A stretch of 50,007 nucleotides of DNA from Acidobacteriota bacterium (GCA_021778515.1 JAJYCJ010000012.1:1-50007), one strand, 5' to 3'; positions 8,421-17,793 are shown, counted from the stretch's first letter. A program made the numbers and translations. Notes: a model not told the origin generated them from the letters alone.

Positions 8421-11400
8421 TCAAGGCCACTCCCAGGTCAGCGTCGTCTCCCCGAGGTCGGGATTCACCAAACGGAAGTCAGTGGGGGTGTACTTCGGCA
8501 CCACCTCTTTCAGGCTGGTGCCCCCCTTGAGCAGGACCTGGTTCGGGTTCTTCCACTTCGTCACCGACCACGGCGTCCCGTTGATGTACACCTGGATGCC
8601 GCTCTGGAGGTTGCTCCCCGAAATGCTGATGCGGAAGGGGCTGCCCAGCTTGCGCATGGCGGTCACCACCGGCGGCGGAGCCGTCACGGAGATGGTCCCC
8701 GTTTTGGTGCAGACGGCCGCGTCGACCCGCACCGTCAGCGTCCAGGTGAAGGTCCCCGAGGTGGTGTAGGCGTACGAGGCATTCTGGGAGGTGGAGCTGC
8801 CCCCGTCCCCGAAGTCCCACTCGTAGGTTGCGCTTCCCGTGCATCCGTTGGGGGTGGCGGAGGCCTGGAAGGCCACCGGAGAAGCCTTGCCGGCCGAGGC
8901 GGGCACGCTCGCGCTGCACGTCAGCGTGCAGCCGCCTCCCCCCACGCTGGCGGTGTTGGACCATCCGCTCGTGCCCTGGTCGTAGACGGCCTTGGCCCGG
9001 TAGTAGAGGGCTCCCACGGGAGCGCCGGCATCGCTGTAGCTCGTCGAGGCCGGGGAGACCAGGGCGCCGTTGAGCTGCACGTAGCTGGAGTCGCTGTCCA
9101 CGGTGGCCCGGTAGAGGTTGTAGCCCTGCAGCACCGGCGTGGTGCTGCCTCCCCCCGTGATGGCCAGGGCGTAGGAGGAGTCCTGCGGTGCCGTGCAGGC
9201 ACCCCCCGTGAAGAGGTTCACGGCGAGCACGTAGGTGCCCGGTGTCAGCGCGAGCTGCACCACCTCGGGGTTGGAGCAGGTCACGCCGCAGTACGAGCTG
9301 CCGCAGGCGGGGTTGAGGATGTGGAGATCGGTGGTCAGGACCCACAGATCCAGGTCGGTGGTGGCCGCCGCCGTCAGGGCGATGGTGTAGGTGGCGCTCT
9401 GTCCGATGGAGAGCACGAAGAAGTCCTCGATCCGGTCGCCGTCCGGGTCCTGAATGCACCCTTCGGTGTCCGCCTGCTCCACGTGGCCCATGAGCGTGTC
9501 CCCGCTGAGGAGGGTCTGGTAGGGATCCGACCCGTAGCCGAGGATGCTGATGCAGCCGTTCGGTTCGGTCTCGCTCAGGGTGCTCTCCGGGCGGTCCGGA
9601 GCCGGGCATGCCGATTCCATCGGGCGCGGTCCTCCGGGAGGAAGAAGGAGGCCCTCTCCGAACGTCGGCTTGCCCGAGCTCTCGGCCTCGGTCACCTGCG
9701 TGCGCGAAGCCTGGAGGTTCTGCGGCGGGTTCAGGGCGCCCGCGGCGGGGGGCGACCAGGCCAGGTGGACGCCCGACCCTCCGCTGCCCACGGCGATGGT
9801 GCCCGTGCGGCTGCACGTGGTGCCGCCGACGGAGGCGGTCATGGTCCAGCCGTAGGTCGCCGGTGCGGTGTAGGTGTGGGTCGGGTTCTGCTGGGACGAG
9901 TGGGCGGAGCCGTCCCCGAAGTCCCAATCGTAGCTCACGGAGCCCGAGCAGCTGCTGGGCGTGGCCGTGGCCTGGAAGGAGACCGGCGTCCCGACGGAGG
10001 CGCTGGAGGGGGCGCTGGCCGAGCAGGTGAGCGTGCAGCCGGAGGAGGTCCCCACGGTGAAGGAGATCGTGGAGCCCGCCGCGCTGCCGATCCCGGAGAT
10101 CTGCAATCCGCCCGGAGAGCCGGTGGAGAGGAATCCGCTCGGGCTCGTGGCATCGTTGATGGCCGTCCGGCCCGACTCGCCGGAGTAGTAGGCGCCAGCA
10201 GGGGTGCCGTCGCTGGTCGTGGTGCCCCCGGGACGGTAGACGTAGAGCTCATCGGGAGGCCCCTCCCGGTTGCCGTTGCCGTCCTCCGCGGTGTTGACCC
10301 TGAAGACCAGGAGCCCCGAGCCGGGCAGCTGGCTCTCGAATCCGCCGGTGGTGCGCTGGCGGTACTCCACCACGTAGTACTCGGTGGAGGAGTTGGGGGA
10401 GGGAATCTTGTAGCAGTTGTTCGTGGAGGAGGTGAGCGGGTTCAGGGAGTAGACCCCGGGGGAGGTGATCTCCGGGATCGAGGCGATCCAGCCGCCGTAC
10501 CGGTACTTCATGTAGGCGCTCATGTGCTGGGGCGGGTTCAGGTCGTACTCCATGATGTCCCACTTGTAGACGGGCTGGAGGCCGTCGTAGCTGTAATGGT
10601 AGAGGTCCGGCGCGCCCAGGGAGTGGAACATCTCGTGGCAGAGGACCCCCACCGCCAGCACGCTCTGGAGCTGGAAGTTGTAGGTGTAGACGCGCTTGCC
10701 GTTGATGGTGGCGGTCACGCTGTAGAGGCTCCAGCGGTGGGGCCAGAGCAGGTCCGACCAGCCGCCGGGCGAGCCCTTCACGACGAAGATCACGTTGTCC
10801 ACGTTCCCGTCACCGTCCCCGTCCAGGTTGAGGCCCGCGGGCACCAGGTAGGCCACGGCCTCCACGGCGCTCTTCAGGAGGGCGTGTTCACGGTCCCTCC
10901 TCTCGGTGTCGCCGCTGTAGCCCGTGGGGTTGCTCGCTGCGTTGTAGGGCTGATAGTAGGCCCGCGGCTGGGAGTCCTGGTAGGAGACCACGGTGCCTCC
11001 CGGCGTCGGGTAGAAGGTGCTGGAGAGGGTGAGCGCCCCGTAGGAGACCGCCTGGTAGTAATTCTTCAGCGAGCTGGCGCCCGGCGAGGAGTTGTTGAGC
11101 AGGTCGTCGTAGAAGCTGATGGGATCGGTGAACTCGCTGTCGTCGCTGAACCGGACGAAGATCACCAGGTTGTTGATCGTGCCGGTGGTGGGGGCCGGCG
11201 CCGGCGGATGCGCCTCCAGGAGGGCCCGGCGCGCCTCCACCTCCGCCCTCGATACCCGGGGGCGTGTGGCCAGCCCCAGCCCGGCGGGGTCCACCCGTCC
11301 GGCCACGTAAGCCGTGGGTATCAGCGCGTCGCCCGACTCCCGCGCATAGACGTAGAATCCCGTCCGGGGGTCCTGCATGATGATGTACCCCCGGGCGTCG

Positions 11401-11603
11401 TGCAGCCAGTTGAAGAACTCGTCCCCCGTGGCCAGGCACTGGAGGGCGGCGCCGTCCGGCTGGACCACCGTCACCGGCACGTTCCTCAGATAGGCCGCCC
11501 GGCTCGCCAGCGACACCCAGAGGAGCCCCAGCAGGACCACCGTCAAACCAAGCCAGCGGCGCCGAGGGCTCTCCCTCCGCGCACCCGTCGTCGTGGTGCC
11601 CAT
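8421..11603 (-). CDS. secreted M6-family metalloprotease with PKD and PPC domains
   Basis: 1060 aa, exported: after a basic N-terminus comes a hydrophobic segment (WLGLTVVLLGLLWVSLASRA). The M6 (immune-inhibitor-A type) zinc protease domain has HEMFHSLGAPDLYH, with the first His at residue 323. Then follow a PKD domain (about 530-610, YDWDFGDGSAH), an FN3-like stretch, a PPC-type beta domain (about 745-830, LDLWVLTTDL), a second PKD (YEWDFGDGGSS) and an IPT/TIG-like C-terminal domain. Such proteases degrade extracellular protein. GGAGGGAGA precedes the ATG, with a promoter at 11695-11723. Confidence 0.93.
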   Translation of the reverse strand: MGTTTTGARRESPRRRWLGLTVVLLGLLWVSLASRAAYLRNVPVTVVQPDGAALQCLATGDEFFNWLHDARGYIIMQDPRTGFYVYARESGDALIPTAYVAGRVDPAGLGLATRPRVSRAEVEARRALLEAHPPAPAPTTGTINNLVIFVRFSDDSEFTDPISFYDDLLNNSSPGASSLKNYYQAVSYGALTLSSTFYPTPGGTVVSYQDSQPRAYYQPYNAASNPTGYSGDTERRDREHALLKSAVEAVAYLVPAGLNLDGDGDGNVDNVIFVVKGSPGGWSDLLWPHRWSLYSVTATINGKRVYTYNFQLQSVLAVGVLCHEMFHSLGAPDLYHYSYDGLQPVYKWDIMEYDLNPPQHMSAYMKYRYGGWIASIPEITSPGVYSLNPLTSSTNNCYKIPSPNSSTEYYVVEYRQRTTGGFESQLPGSGLLVFRVNTAEDGNGNREGPPDELYVYRPGGTTTSDGTPAGAYYSGESGRTAINDATSPSGFLSTGSPGGLQISGIGSAAGSTISFTVGTSSGCTLTCSASAPSSASVGTPVSFQATATPSSCSGSVSYDWDFGDGSAHSSQQNPTHTYTAPATYGWTMTASVGGTTCSRTGTIAVGSGGSGVHLAWSPPAAGALNPPQNLQASRTQVTEAESSGKPTFGEGLLLPPGGPRPMESACPAPDRPESTLSETEPNGCISILGYGSDPYQTLLSGDTLMGHVEQADTEGCIQDPDGDRIEDFFVLSIGQSATYTIALTAAATTDLDLWVLTTDLHILNPACGSSYCGVTCSNPEVVQLALTPGTYVLAVNLFTGGACTAPQDSSYALAITGGGSTTPVLQGYNLYRATVDSDSSYVQLNGALVSPASTSYSDAGAPVGALYYRAKAVYDQGTSGWSNTASVGGGGCTLTCSASVPASAGKASPVAFQASATPNGCTGSATYEWDFGDGGSSTSQNASYAYTTSGTFTWTLTVRVDAAVCTKTGTISVTAPPPVVTAMRKLGSPFRISISGSNLQSGIQVYINGTPWSVTKWKNPNQVLLKGGTSLKEVVPKYTPTDFRLVNPDLGETTLTWEWP

Positions 11604-11694
11604 GATCGTCTCCCTCCCGTGGACGGCCCGCTCCCGGACGGAGAGCGCCGCGCTCTCCCCCCTGCCGGGTGTGGGCGTTGCCTTGCGTGCTCAA

Positions 11695-11723
11695 AAGGTA
11701 AGGAGATGGCGGGAGCCTGTCAA
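11695..11723 (-). promoter_or_regulatory. sigma70-type promoter for the M6 protease
   Basis: On the minus strand TTGACA (11718-11723) and TACCTT (11695-11700) are separated by 17 bases, about 95 bases upstream of the protease ATG. A perfect -35 with optimal spacing makes this one of the clearest promoters here. Confidence 0.6.
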
Positions 11724-11724
11724 C

Positions 11725-11749
11725 ATCCAGCCGGGATTAGCGGCTGGAT
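11725..11749 (-). terminator. hairpin between the fusion gene and the protease
   Basis: A 9-bp stem ATCCAGCCG (11725-11733) pairs with CGGCTGGAT (11741-11749), 5 bases past the end of the aminotransferase-kinase gene. There is no U-tract. It probably separates the two transcription units. Confidence 0.45.
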
Positions 11750-11753
11750 TCCC

Positions 11754-14075
11754 TCAGCGGAGGAGGCCCAGGAGCCTCGTGGCCGCAGATTCTGGGCTTC
11801 CCACGGCGGTGTTGAGCAGGAAGCAGGCGGCGGCGCCGAAGAGGCCATCGTACTGGCGCCGGAGCGCCTCCGAGCGGGCCATGTCGGGGGCCGGAACGTG
11901 GGGGTTCTGGAAGGGTGCCGCGCCCCCTCCCGGCCGGCCCTCCGCGAGCAGTCCCGCCGCCTCGCGCGCGGGCAGCTCCTTGAGCGAGGGCAGGACGGGA
12001 TCCTTCGCCAGCAGGACGCAGACCCGCGGGGCGGTCCTGCGGACGTGCCGGGTGGCCCCTCCCAGCCAGTAGGGGTCGAGCATGATGCGGCCGTCCCTGG
12101 AGGCCGGCACGCAGGCCGCGGCTCCCAGATCCAGCGGGCACTGGTCCCCCTCCTTGCAGTACTCCAGGGAGCACTGGTCCCGGCTGGTGACCAGATTCTC
12201 CAGCTTGGAGCGCTCCATGAATCGCTCCAGCTCGGGCAGGTGCTGGACCCATTTGGCCTTGAGGTAGAGCTTGCGCTCCACGAGGTCGGCCACGGGCTGT
12301 CCCTGGGGCATCCTCACCAGAAGGTTGTCGGTGGAGACCAGGCGCACCCCTTCCTCCCGGAGAGCCGCCGCCAGGATGGCGGTCCGCCCCGAGCCGGGCC
12401 CGCCCCAGATCAGCAGGCCTCGGCCGTCCACGTCGAGGGCGGCGCAGTGGGCGAAGAGTGCTCCCGAGGCGCGCGAGGCCTGCTCGGCCGCCAGGGCCAG
12501 CGCCAGGGAGCGCACCTGGCCGTAGAAGGCGGTGTTGAAGGCGAAGCCGGTGGCCGTCTCCAGGCTCAGGCTGGCCTGGGCCTCGCGCCCCGGGATGTCC
12601 TTCACCGCGTAGAGCACGGCGTGCGGTTCCAGCTCCCCCTCCAGGGGCGCCGGGTAGAAGTTCTCCTGGTAGAAGTCGGCCAGGTGCGGAGAGTTGGTCC
12701 TCAGCTGCACCACGGCCCCGGCGATGGCGGCGTTCCACTCGAAGTAGGCCTCGGGCTTGAGGTGGGCCTGGGCCGCGGAGAGGAGGGCGTTACGCCCGTC
12801 GATGCTGGGGATGGGGCGGACCTCCACGTAGGCGGAGACCTTGGTGGTGACGTTGTTGAGGGCGCGCGGGCGGATGCGCCTGGGCGTCTCCAGCCGCCTG
12901 AGGGCCTGCTCGATCCGGGCCATGCCCTCCTGCAGGCGCTCCATGGAGGTGGCGAAGGAGAGGCGCAGGTGCTCGGGTGCCTCGAAGGCCTCGCCAGGCA
13001 CCACCGCCACGCGGGCCTCCCTGAGCAGGTAGTAGGCGAGGCCGTAGGTGTTGCGGATGGGGGCCCCACCGAACTCCTTGTCCAGGTAGGCCGCCACGTT
13101 CGGCATGGCGTAGAAGGCCCCCTGGGGAGAGTTGCAGGAGACGTCGGGCAGGGAGCGAAGGCGGTAGACGACGAAGTTGCGCCGCCTCTCGAATTCCGCC
13201 CTCATCCGCTCCACCTCGGGCGCGCAGGATCGCAGGGCCTCCACGGCCGCCTTCTGGACGAAGCTCGTGGCGTTGGAGGTGGAGTGGGACTGGATCTTGG
13301 AGCAGGCGGCGATGATCTCCCGCGGGCCCGCGGCGTAACCGAGGCGCCAGCCCGTCATGGAGTAGGCCTTGGAGAAGCCGTTCACCACCACCGTGAGCTT
13401 CTTGATCTTCTCGTCGAGGCTCGCGATGGAGACGAACCGGGAGCCGTCGTACAGGAGCTTCTCGTAGATCTCGTCGGCGATGACCCAGATCTGCTCCTTC
13501 ACGCAGAGGGCGGCGATGGCCTCCAGCTCCTCGCGGGAGTACATGGCCCCCGTCGGGTTGCAGGGGTAGTTCAGGAGGAGCGCCTTGGTGTTGGGGGTGA
13601 TGGCCGCCTGGAGGTCCTTGGCCTGAAGGCGGAAGCCCTCCTCCTCGCGGGTGGGCACCAGAACGGGGTTTCCCCCCGCCATGCGCACCTGGTCGGGGTA
13701 GGAGACCCAGCAGGGCGAGGGGATCAGCACGTCGTCGCCCGGCCCGAAGAGGGAGAGGGAGATGTTCAGCAGCGAGTGCTTGGCGCCCGTGGAGACGATG
13801 ATCTCGTTGGAGTCGTACGCGAGGCCGTTGTCCCGGAGCAGCTTCTCCCGGATGGCGGCCTTCAGCTCGGGGATGCCGTCGTTGGCCACGTACTTGGTGA
13901 AGTTGGCGTCGATGGCCGCCTTGGCGGCCCGCTTCACGGCCTCCGGTGAGGGGAAGTCCGGCTCGCCCGCGGAGAAGTCCACCACGTCGATGCCCTGGGC
14001 GCGCATCTCCAGGGCCCGCGCGGAGATCCGCAGCGTGGGGGAGAGGGAGATCCGGTTCACCCGATCCGACAGCAT
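11754..14075 (-). CDS. class I aminotransferase fused to an HPr-kinase/PEPCK-like P-loop domain
   Basis: 773 aa in one uninterrupted frame. Residues 1-395 form an aspartate-aminotransferase-like enzyme: NYPCNPTG (167-174), Asp201 in ADEIYE, Schiff-base Lys236 in NGFSKAYSMTGWRLGY and the substrate Arg in HLRLSFA. After a linker (RRIRPRALNNVTTK), residues about 405-773 resemble HPr kinase: a P-loop GPGSGRT (559-565), a Walker-B-like LVSTDNLLVRM, a cysteine-rich loop (QCSLEYCKEGDQC) and a helical end. The kinase-like half has Arg in place of the usual P-loop Lys. HPr kinase and PEP carboxykinase share this fold, and a PEPCK homologue lies 1.8 kb away. The role of the fusion is unknown to me. Confidence 0.85.
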   Translation of the reverse strand: MLSDRVNRISLSPTLRISARALEMRAQGIDVVDFSAGEPDFPSPEAVKRAAKAAIDANFTKYVANDGIPELKAAIREKLLRDNGLAYDSNEIIVSTGAKHSLLNISLSLFGPGDDVLIPSPCWVSYPDQVRMAGGNPVLVPTREEEGFRLQAKDLQAAITPNTKALLLNYPCNPTGAMYSREELEAIAALCVKEQIWVIADEIYEKLLYDGSRFVSIASLDEKIKKLTVVVNGFSKAYSMTGWRLGYAAGPREIIAACSKIQSHSTSNATSFVQKAAVEALRSCAPEVERMRAEFERRRNFVVYRLRSLPDVSCNSPQGAFYAMPNVAAYLDKEFGGAPIRNTYGLAYYLLREARVAVVPGEAFEAPEHLRLSFATSMERLQEGMARIEQALRRLETPRRIRPRALNNVTTKVSAYVEVRPIPSIDGRNALLSAAQAHLKPEAYFEWNAAIAGAVVQLRTNSPHLADFYQENFYPAPLEGELEPHAVLYAVKDIPGREAQASLSLETATGFAFNTAFYGQVRSLALALAAEQASRASGALFAHCAALDVDGRGLLIWGGPGSGRTAILAAALREEGVRLVSTDNLLVRMPQGQPVADLVERKLYLKAKWVQHLPELERFMERSKLENLVTSRDQCSLEYCKEGDQCPLDLGAAACVPASRDGRIMLDPYWLGGATRHVRRTAPRVCVLLAKDPVLPSLKELPAREAAGLLAEGRPGGGAAPFQNPHVPAPDMARSEALRRQYDGLFGAAACFLLNTAVGSPESAATRLLGLLR

Positions 14076-14093
14076 GAAAACCCCTCAGCAATG

Positions 14094-14177
14094 ACCACCA
14101 CGGCACCAAGACACCAAGAAAATACGTGTGGTTTTAGAAGACGAATCTACCTTCGTGCCTTGGTGTCTTGGTGGTTA
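14094..14177. repeat. palindromic intergenic element, CACCAAGG type
   Basis: Two arms face each other: CACCACGGCACCAAGACACCAAG on the left and its near reverse complement CTTCGTGCCTTGGTGTCTTGGTGG on the right, around about 30 bases of unrelated sequence. Each arm is itself built of an 8-base unit (CACCAAGA, CACCAAGG, CACGAAGG). It fills the gap between the fusion gene and the flotillin gene. The architecture matches the elements at 23.2, 30.1 and 32.8 kb. Confidence 0.75.
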
Positions 14178-15566
14178 TTTTTTCTCCCTTTCTTCCGGCT
14201 TGACCTTGCGGATGAGGTCCTGGAGCTTGAGGCCGGTGAGGTTCTCGATGACGGGTGGAAGCTGGGCGAGGACGGCGGCCACCTGACCCGTGATCTTGGG
14301 CGCCCCATCGGCATCGCCCACCATGATGATCTTGTCCACCTTGGCGAGCGGCTCGGCCACGGCGCGGGCCATGTCGGGAAGCGCCTTGATGACCATCTCG
14401 GCGAGGGCGGCGTCGGTGTACTGCTTCCACGCCTCCGCCTTCAGCCTCATGGCGTCGGCCTCGGCCTTGCCGCGCGCGAGGAGGGCCTCGGCCTGGGATG
14501 CGCCCTCGAGCCGCACGCCGGCGGCCCTGCCCCTGGCCTCCAGCTCCTTCTGGAAGGCCTCCGTCTCCGCCTCCAGCTTGGCCTGGTAGGCCATGGCTTC
14601 GGCGGGCCGCTTCACGGTGGATTCCAGCTCTTTCTCGCGGCGGATGATCTCCTTCTCCTCCAGTTGGGCGGAGAGCTCCTTCTCGGCGAGCCGCACGCCG
14701 TACTCCTGGCGCTTGAGCGCCTCGGAGAGCTTGGCCCGTTCCAGGTCGTAGGCGATGTCCGCCTCCGCCCTCTGGACGTTCACGGCGGCCTGGTACTGGG
14801 CGCGCCGTACCTCGAAGTCGCGGGTGGCCTCGGCCAGCTCGGTCTCCGCCGCGAGGCGGGCCACGTCGCCCTCCTTGCGCGCCTGCGAGGCGTTGATGGC
14901 CGCGTCCCTCTCGGTTTCGGCCTGGGCGATGGTGGCGTCGCGCTTCACCTCGGCGATGCGCCGGGCGCCCAGGGCGGCGATGTACCCCTGGCTGTCCGAG
15001 ATGTCCTTCAGCGAGAAGGAGACCAGATCCAACCCCAGCCGGCCGAAATCCTCCTGGGCGGCCACCCGTACCCGGTGGGCGAACTCCTCCCGCTGGGCGT
15101 AGATTTCCTCCACGGTGAGCGTGCCCAGGATGCCTCGCATGTGGCCCTCGAGCACCTCCTGCGCCACGTAGGTGATGCCCGAGGAGCCCTTGGAGAGGAA
15201 GTTCTCCACGGCCCGGTGGAGGAGGGGCTCTTCGCCGCAGGCCTTCACCTGGCCCTGGGCCTCGGCCGAGATGAGCACGCCCTGGGCGGTGAGGACCTCG
15301 GGGCACCGCAGGGAGATGGAGAAGACCTCCAGCGGAAAGACCTCGGCGGTCTCCATGAGGGGCATCACGAAGGTGCCTCCGCCGACCTGGAGACGGTAGC
15401 CCACCTTCTGTTTTCGTCCCTCGGCGTCCAGAACGGTGGAGGTGCGGCCCGAGATCACGAGCACCTGGTTGGGGCCCACCCTTCGGTAGTTCCTAGCCCA
15501 GAGCACGACCAGCGCGACCACGAGGACGACAGCGACGGCTGCGACGATCCAGGGCATCAATGGCAT
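14175..15566 (-). CDS. floT: flotillin / SPFH-domain membrane protein
   Basis: 463 aa. An N-terminal membrane anchor (MPWIVAAVAVVLVVALVVLW) is followed by an SPFH/band-7 domain (about 30-200, 'YRRVGPNQVLVISGR') and a long Ala/Glu-rich coiled coil (200-390) with the EA-repeats of flotillins, then a short oligomerisation tail. Flotillins organise membrane microdomains. It uses the same strand as the fusion gene downstream, separated by a palindromic element. The last codons run to the edge of that element. Confidence 0.93.
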   Translation of the reverse strand: MPLMPWIVAAVAVVLVVALVVLWARNYRRVGPNQVLVISGRTSTVLDAEGRKQKVGYRLQVGGGTFVMPLMETAEVFPLEVFSISLRCPEVLTAQGVLISAEAQGQVKACGEEPLLHRAVENFLSKGSSGITYVAQEVLEGHMRGILGTLTVEEIYAQREEFAHRVRVAAQEDFGRLGLDLVSFSLKDISDSQGYIAALGARRIAEVKRDATIAQAETERDAAINASQARKEGDVARLAAETELAEATRDFEVRRAQYQAAVNVQRAEADIAYDLERAKLSEALKRQEYGVRLAEKELSAQLEEKEIIRREKELESTVKRPAEAMAYQAKLEAETEAFQKELEARGRAAGVRLEGASQAEALLARGKAEADAMRLKAEAWKQYTDAALAEMVIKALPDMARAVAEPLAKVDKIIMVGDADGAPKITGQVAAVLAQLPPVIENLTGLKLQDLIRKVKPEEREKK

Positions 15567-15834
15567 GGTTCCCTCCGCTTCCTCCGCCCCCCGAAGCAGG
15601 CGAGACTTCGAGCTTATGCCATTTGTCCTTCGGCCTCAAGCCGGGAACGACGGGAGAATGAGGAAAGCGGAAAGCGGAAACACCACGAAGACACCCGGTG
15701 CTTCCACCCTCCAGCGCTGCTCACGCCACAGCTTCCGCCTCTCGCGCCCGGCGCCGCTCGCGCGCCTCATTGCCAGCGCCGGCGGCCGGAGGCTATGCTA
15801 GAAGAGAAAGCGGTGCACCGCCGCGGGGGAGACC
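15567..15834. other. 268-bp divergent intergenic region
   Basis: Lies between the divergent flotillin and PEPCK-like genes. It contains a short AAAGCGG-period run and a single arm of a periodic element (CACCACGAAGACACC, 15682-15696), then a CCACCCTCC motif also seen near 32.74 and 32.84 kb, and a promoter at 15770-15799. No open frame here is convincing. Confidence 0.6.
15770..15799 (+). promoter_or_regulatory. promoter for the PEPCK-like gene
   Basis: TTGCCA (15770-15775) and TATGCT (15794-15799) are 18 bases apart, 35 bases upstream of the ATG. This is a reasonable sigma70-type match. Confidence 0.45.
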
Positions 15835-17712
15835 ATGAGCGAGGGTCCGTACGATCCCGACGTCTACCGGCGCTTCGCCGAGAACCTGAAGGGGGCCCTT
15901 TCCGGCTCCAACATCCAGCACCCCTCCGTGCGCCGCCTCCGCCGCCTGGCGCTCAAGAGCGCCAGGAAGACGGTCAACGGCTCGGCCCTCTGGACCTCGG
16001 CCATCTCCTCGCGGCAGGCGGCCAGGACCGTCTACCTGGGGGACGAGGGCGTCCAGCTCCCCACTCCCTCGGCCGGCCAGCTCTCCATCGTGGAGAAGGC
16101 GCCCGAACAGCTCCACAAGGTCCTCCAGCTCCTGAAGACGCAGCCCTTCGTCCACGTGCGGCGCCGGATGGGTGATAACGCCGAGTTCAACCCAGTCTGC
16201 AATCTCTACGTGAGCGTTTCCGATCCGAAGAACTATCGCCTGGCCTACGAATGGGCCATGACCATGGGGCCTGTGAGCCGGGGACGCCCCGGTCCCGAGT
16301 TTGTGATGATCCACGTTCCCGAGGAGCACCAGCTCCGCATGCAGATCCTGGTCCTCCCCCAGCACGGCATCAACATCGCCATGGGGACCGACTACACGGG
16401 CGAGTGCAAGAAGGGCTTCCTGCGCCAGGGGATGTACAGCGCGGACATGCAGGGCATGCTGGGCCTGCACGCGGGCACCAAGGTGGTCCGCGTGCAAGAC
16501 TCCCGGACGGGCCAGCTCAGGACCTGCGGCGTCTTCATGTTCGGCCTCACGGCCACGGGCAAGTCCACCTGGTCCTGCCACCAGCTCGGCCTCGATCCCG
16601 CGCTCGGCGAAGGCACCTGGGTGGCGCAGGACGACATCGTCATGCTCCGGCGCGACGGCTCGGCCCTGGGCACGGAGCAGGGCTTCTACGTGAAGACCGA
16701 CGTGGACCCGGCCCTCCAGGAGGCCATGTACCACGCGCTGGCCCACAAGTCGGCGCTCCTGGAGAACGTCATGGTGGACGGCCGGGGGAAGATCAGCTTC
16801 CTGGACGAGCGCCTGGGCGAGAACGGCCGGGGCGTCCTGGACCGCCGCCAGCTCAAGGTGAAGCGGGGCGGCAAGCTGGTTTCCATCTGCGCCGACTCCA
16901 TCGACCTGCCCAGCCTCGACCACCTGGACGGCCTGGTCTTCGCCTTCATCACGCGGCGAGGCACCATCATGCCCTTCGCCCAGCGCCTCACGCCCGAGCA
17001 GGGCGTGCTCGCCTACCTCTGGGGCGAGTCCACGCACTCCTTCGCCACGGTGCCCGAGAAGGCCGGCGAGTCGGTGCGCATCGTGGGCATGGACGACTTC
17101 ATCGTGGGCCCCCAGGGCCGGAAGGTGAACGCCTTCCACGACATCGTGATGGGCCTGGTGCACAGGCACCCGGGCAAGGTCCACTTCTTCCAGTACAACA
17201 CGGGCGGCGTGGGCGAGATCATCGAGAAGGACCCGGCCACCGGGAAGAGGAAGCTCGTCCGCAAGGTGCAGCGCGTTCCCCTGGACCTCATGGCCGCCCT
17301 GCAGCGGGGCGACCTGAGGGGAACCAACGAGTACCGCAAGGGCCGGCTGGGAACCGAGGAGGTCGTGAAGTGCGAAGGGGCCGACCTGGGCCAGTACGAC
17401 CCCAAGAACTTCTACTCCGAGGAGCAGATCGCCGCCTACGTGGCGGACCTCGTGGAGGGGCGGAGGGCCTTCACCGAGCAGATCGCCCGGGAGGGGCTCC
17501 GGAAGGAGATCCGAGAGCTGGCCCACCGCGAGCTCGATGCCATCGAGGGGGTGCGCCGGAAGGCCGAGCCCTGGGCCCCCCCGGAGCCGAAGATACGGAC
17601 CGACGCCGCCGAGGACCGCCTGCCCCTCTCCCCGCACATCACGCCGTGGGAGCACCGCCGGCCCAGCCGCGATCTCGTCCCCTTCCGCGGCACCGGGGGC
17701 GGGAAGTATTAG
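15835..17712 (+). CDS. divergent phosphoenolpyruvate carboxykinase (ATP)-type protein
   Basis: 625 aa, longer than standard ATP-PEPCK (about 530 aa). It has the family architecture: phosphate-binding loop GLTATGKST (237-245; usual form GLSGTGKTT), kinase-2-like AQDDIVML (264-271; usual form GDDEHGW) and a final region with long helical extensions. PEPCK converts oxaloacetate and ATP to PEP, CO2 and ADP. Because the kinase-2 motif and the segment after it (ALGTEQGFYVKTD) deviate, the substrate may differ. A GGGGGAGA site precedes the ATG. The C-terminal 60 residues are charged and proline-rich. Confidence 0.8.
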   Translation: MSEGPYDPDVYRRFAENLKGALSGSNIQHPSVRRLRRLALKSARKTVNGSALWTSAISSRQAARTVYLGDEGVQLPTPSAGQLSIVEKAPEQLHKVLQLLKTQPFVHVRRRMGDNAEFNPVCNLYVSVSDPKNYRLAYEWAMTMGPVSRGRPGPEFVMIHVPEEHQLRMQILVLPQHGINIAMGTDYTGECKKGFLRQGMYSADMQGMLGLHAGTKVVRVQDSRTGQLRTCGVFMFGLTATGKSTWSCHQLGLDPALGEGTWVAQDDIVMLRRDGSALGTEQGFYVKTDVDPALQEAMYHALAHKSALLENVMVDGRGKISFLDERLGENGRGVLDRRQLKVKRGGKLVSICADSIDLPSLDHLDGLVFAFITRRGTIMPFAQRLTPEQGVLAYLWGESTHSFATVPEKAGESVRIVGMDDFIVGPQGRKVNAFHDIVMGLVHRHPGKVHFFQYNTGGVGEIIEKDPATGKRKLVRKVQRVPLDLMAALQRGDLRGTNEYRKGRLGTEEVVKCEGADLGQYDPKNFYSEEQIAAYVADLVEGRRAFTEQIAREGLRKEIRELAHRELDAIEGVRRKAEPWAPPEPKIRTDAAEDRLPLSPHITPWEHRRPSRDLVPFRGTGGGKY

Positions 17713-17793
17713 GTCACCGCCCCTCATCACTTGTCTGAGCGAGCGTGTGGGAGAAGTGCCTTGGCCTTTGATCTGCTGGAGAAGGAGGCGGTC

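Noticed and set aside
8259-13949. An 1896-codon open frame on the plus strand
   Set aside because: It runs antisense to the M6 protease and the fusion gene, whose domains and motifs are clear. Long antisense frames are common in GC-rich DNA with strong third-position bias.
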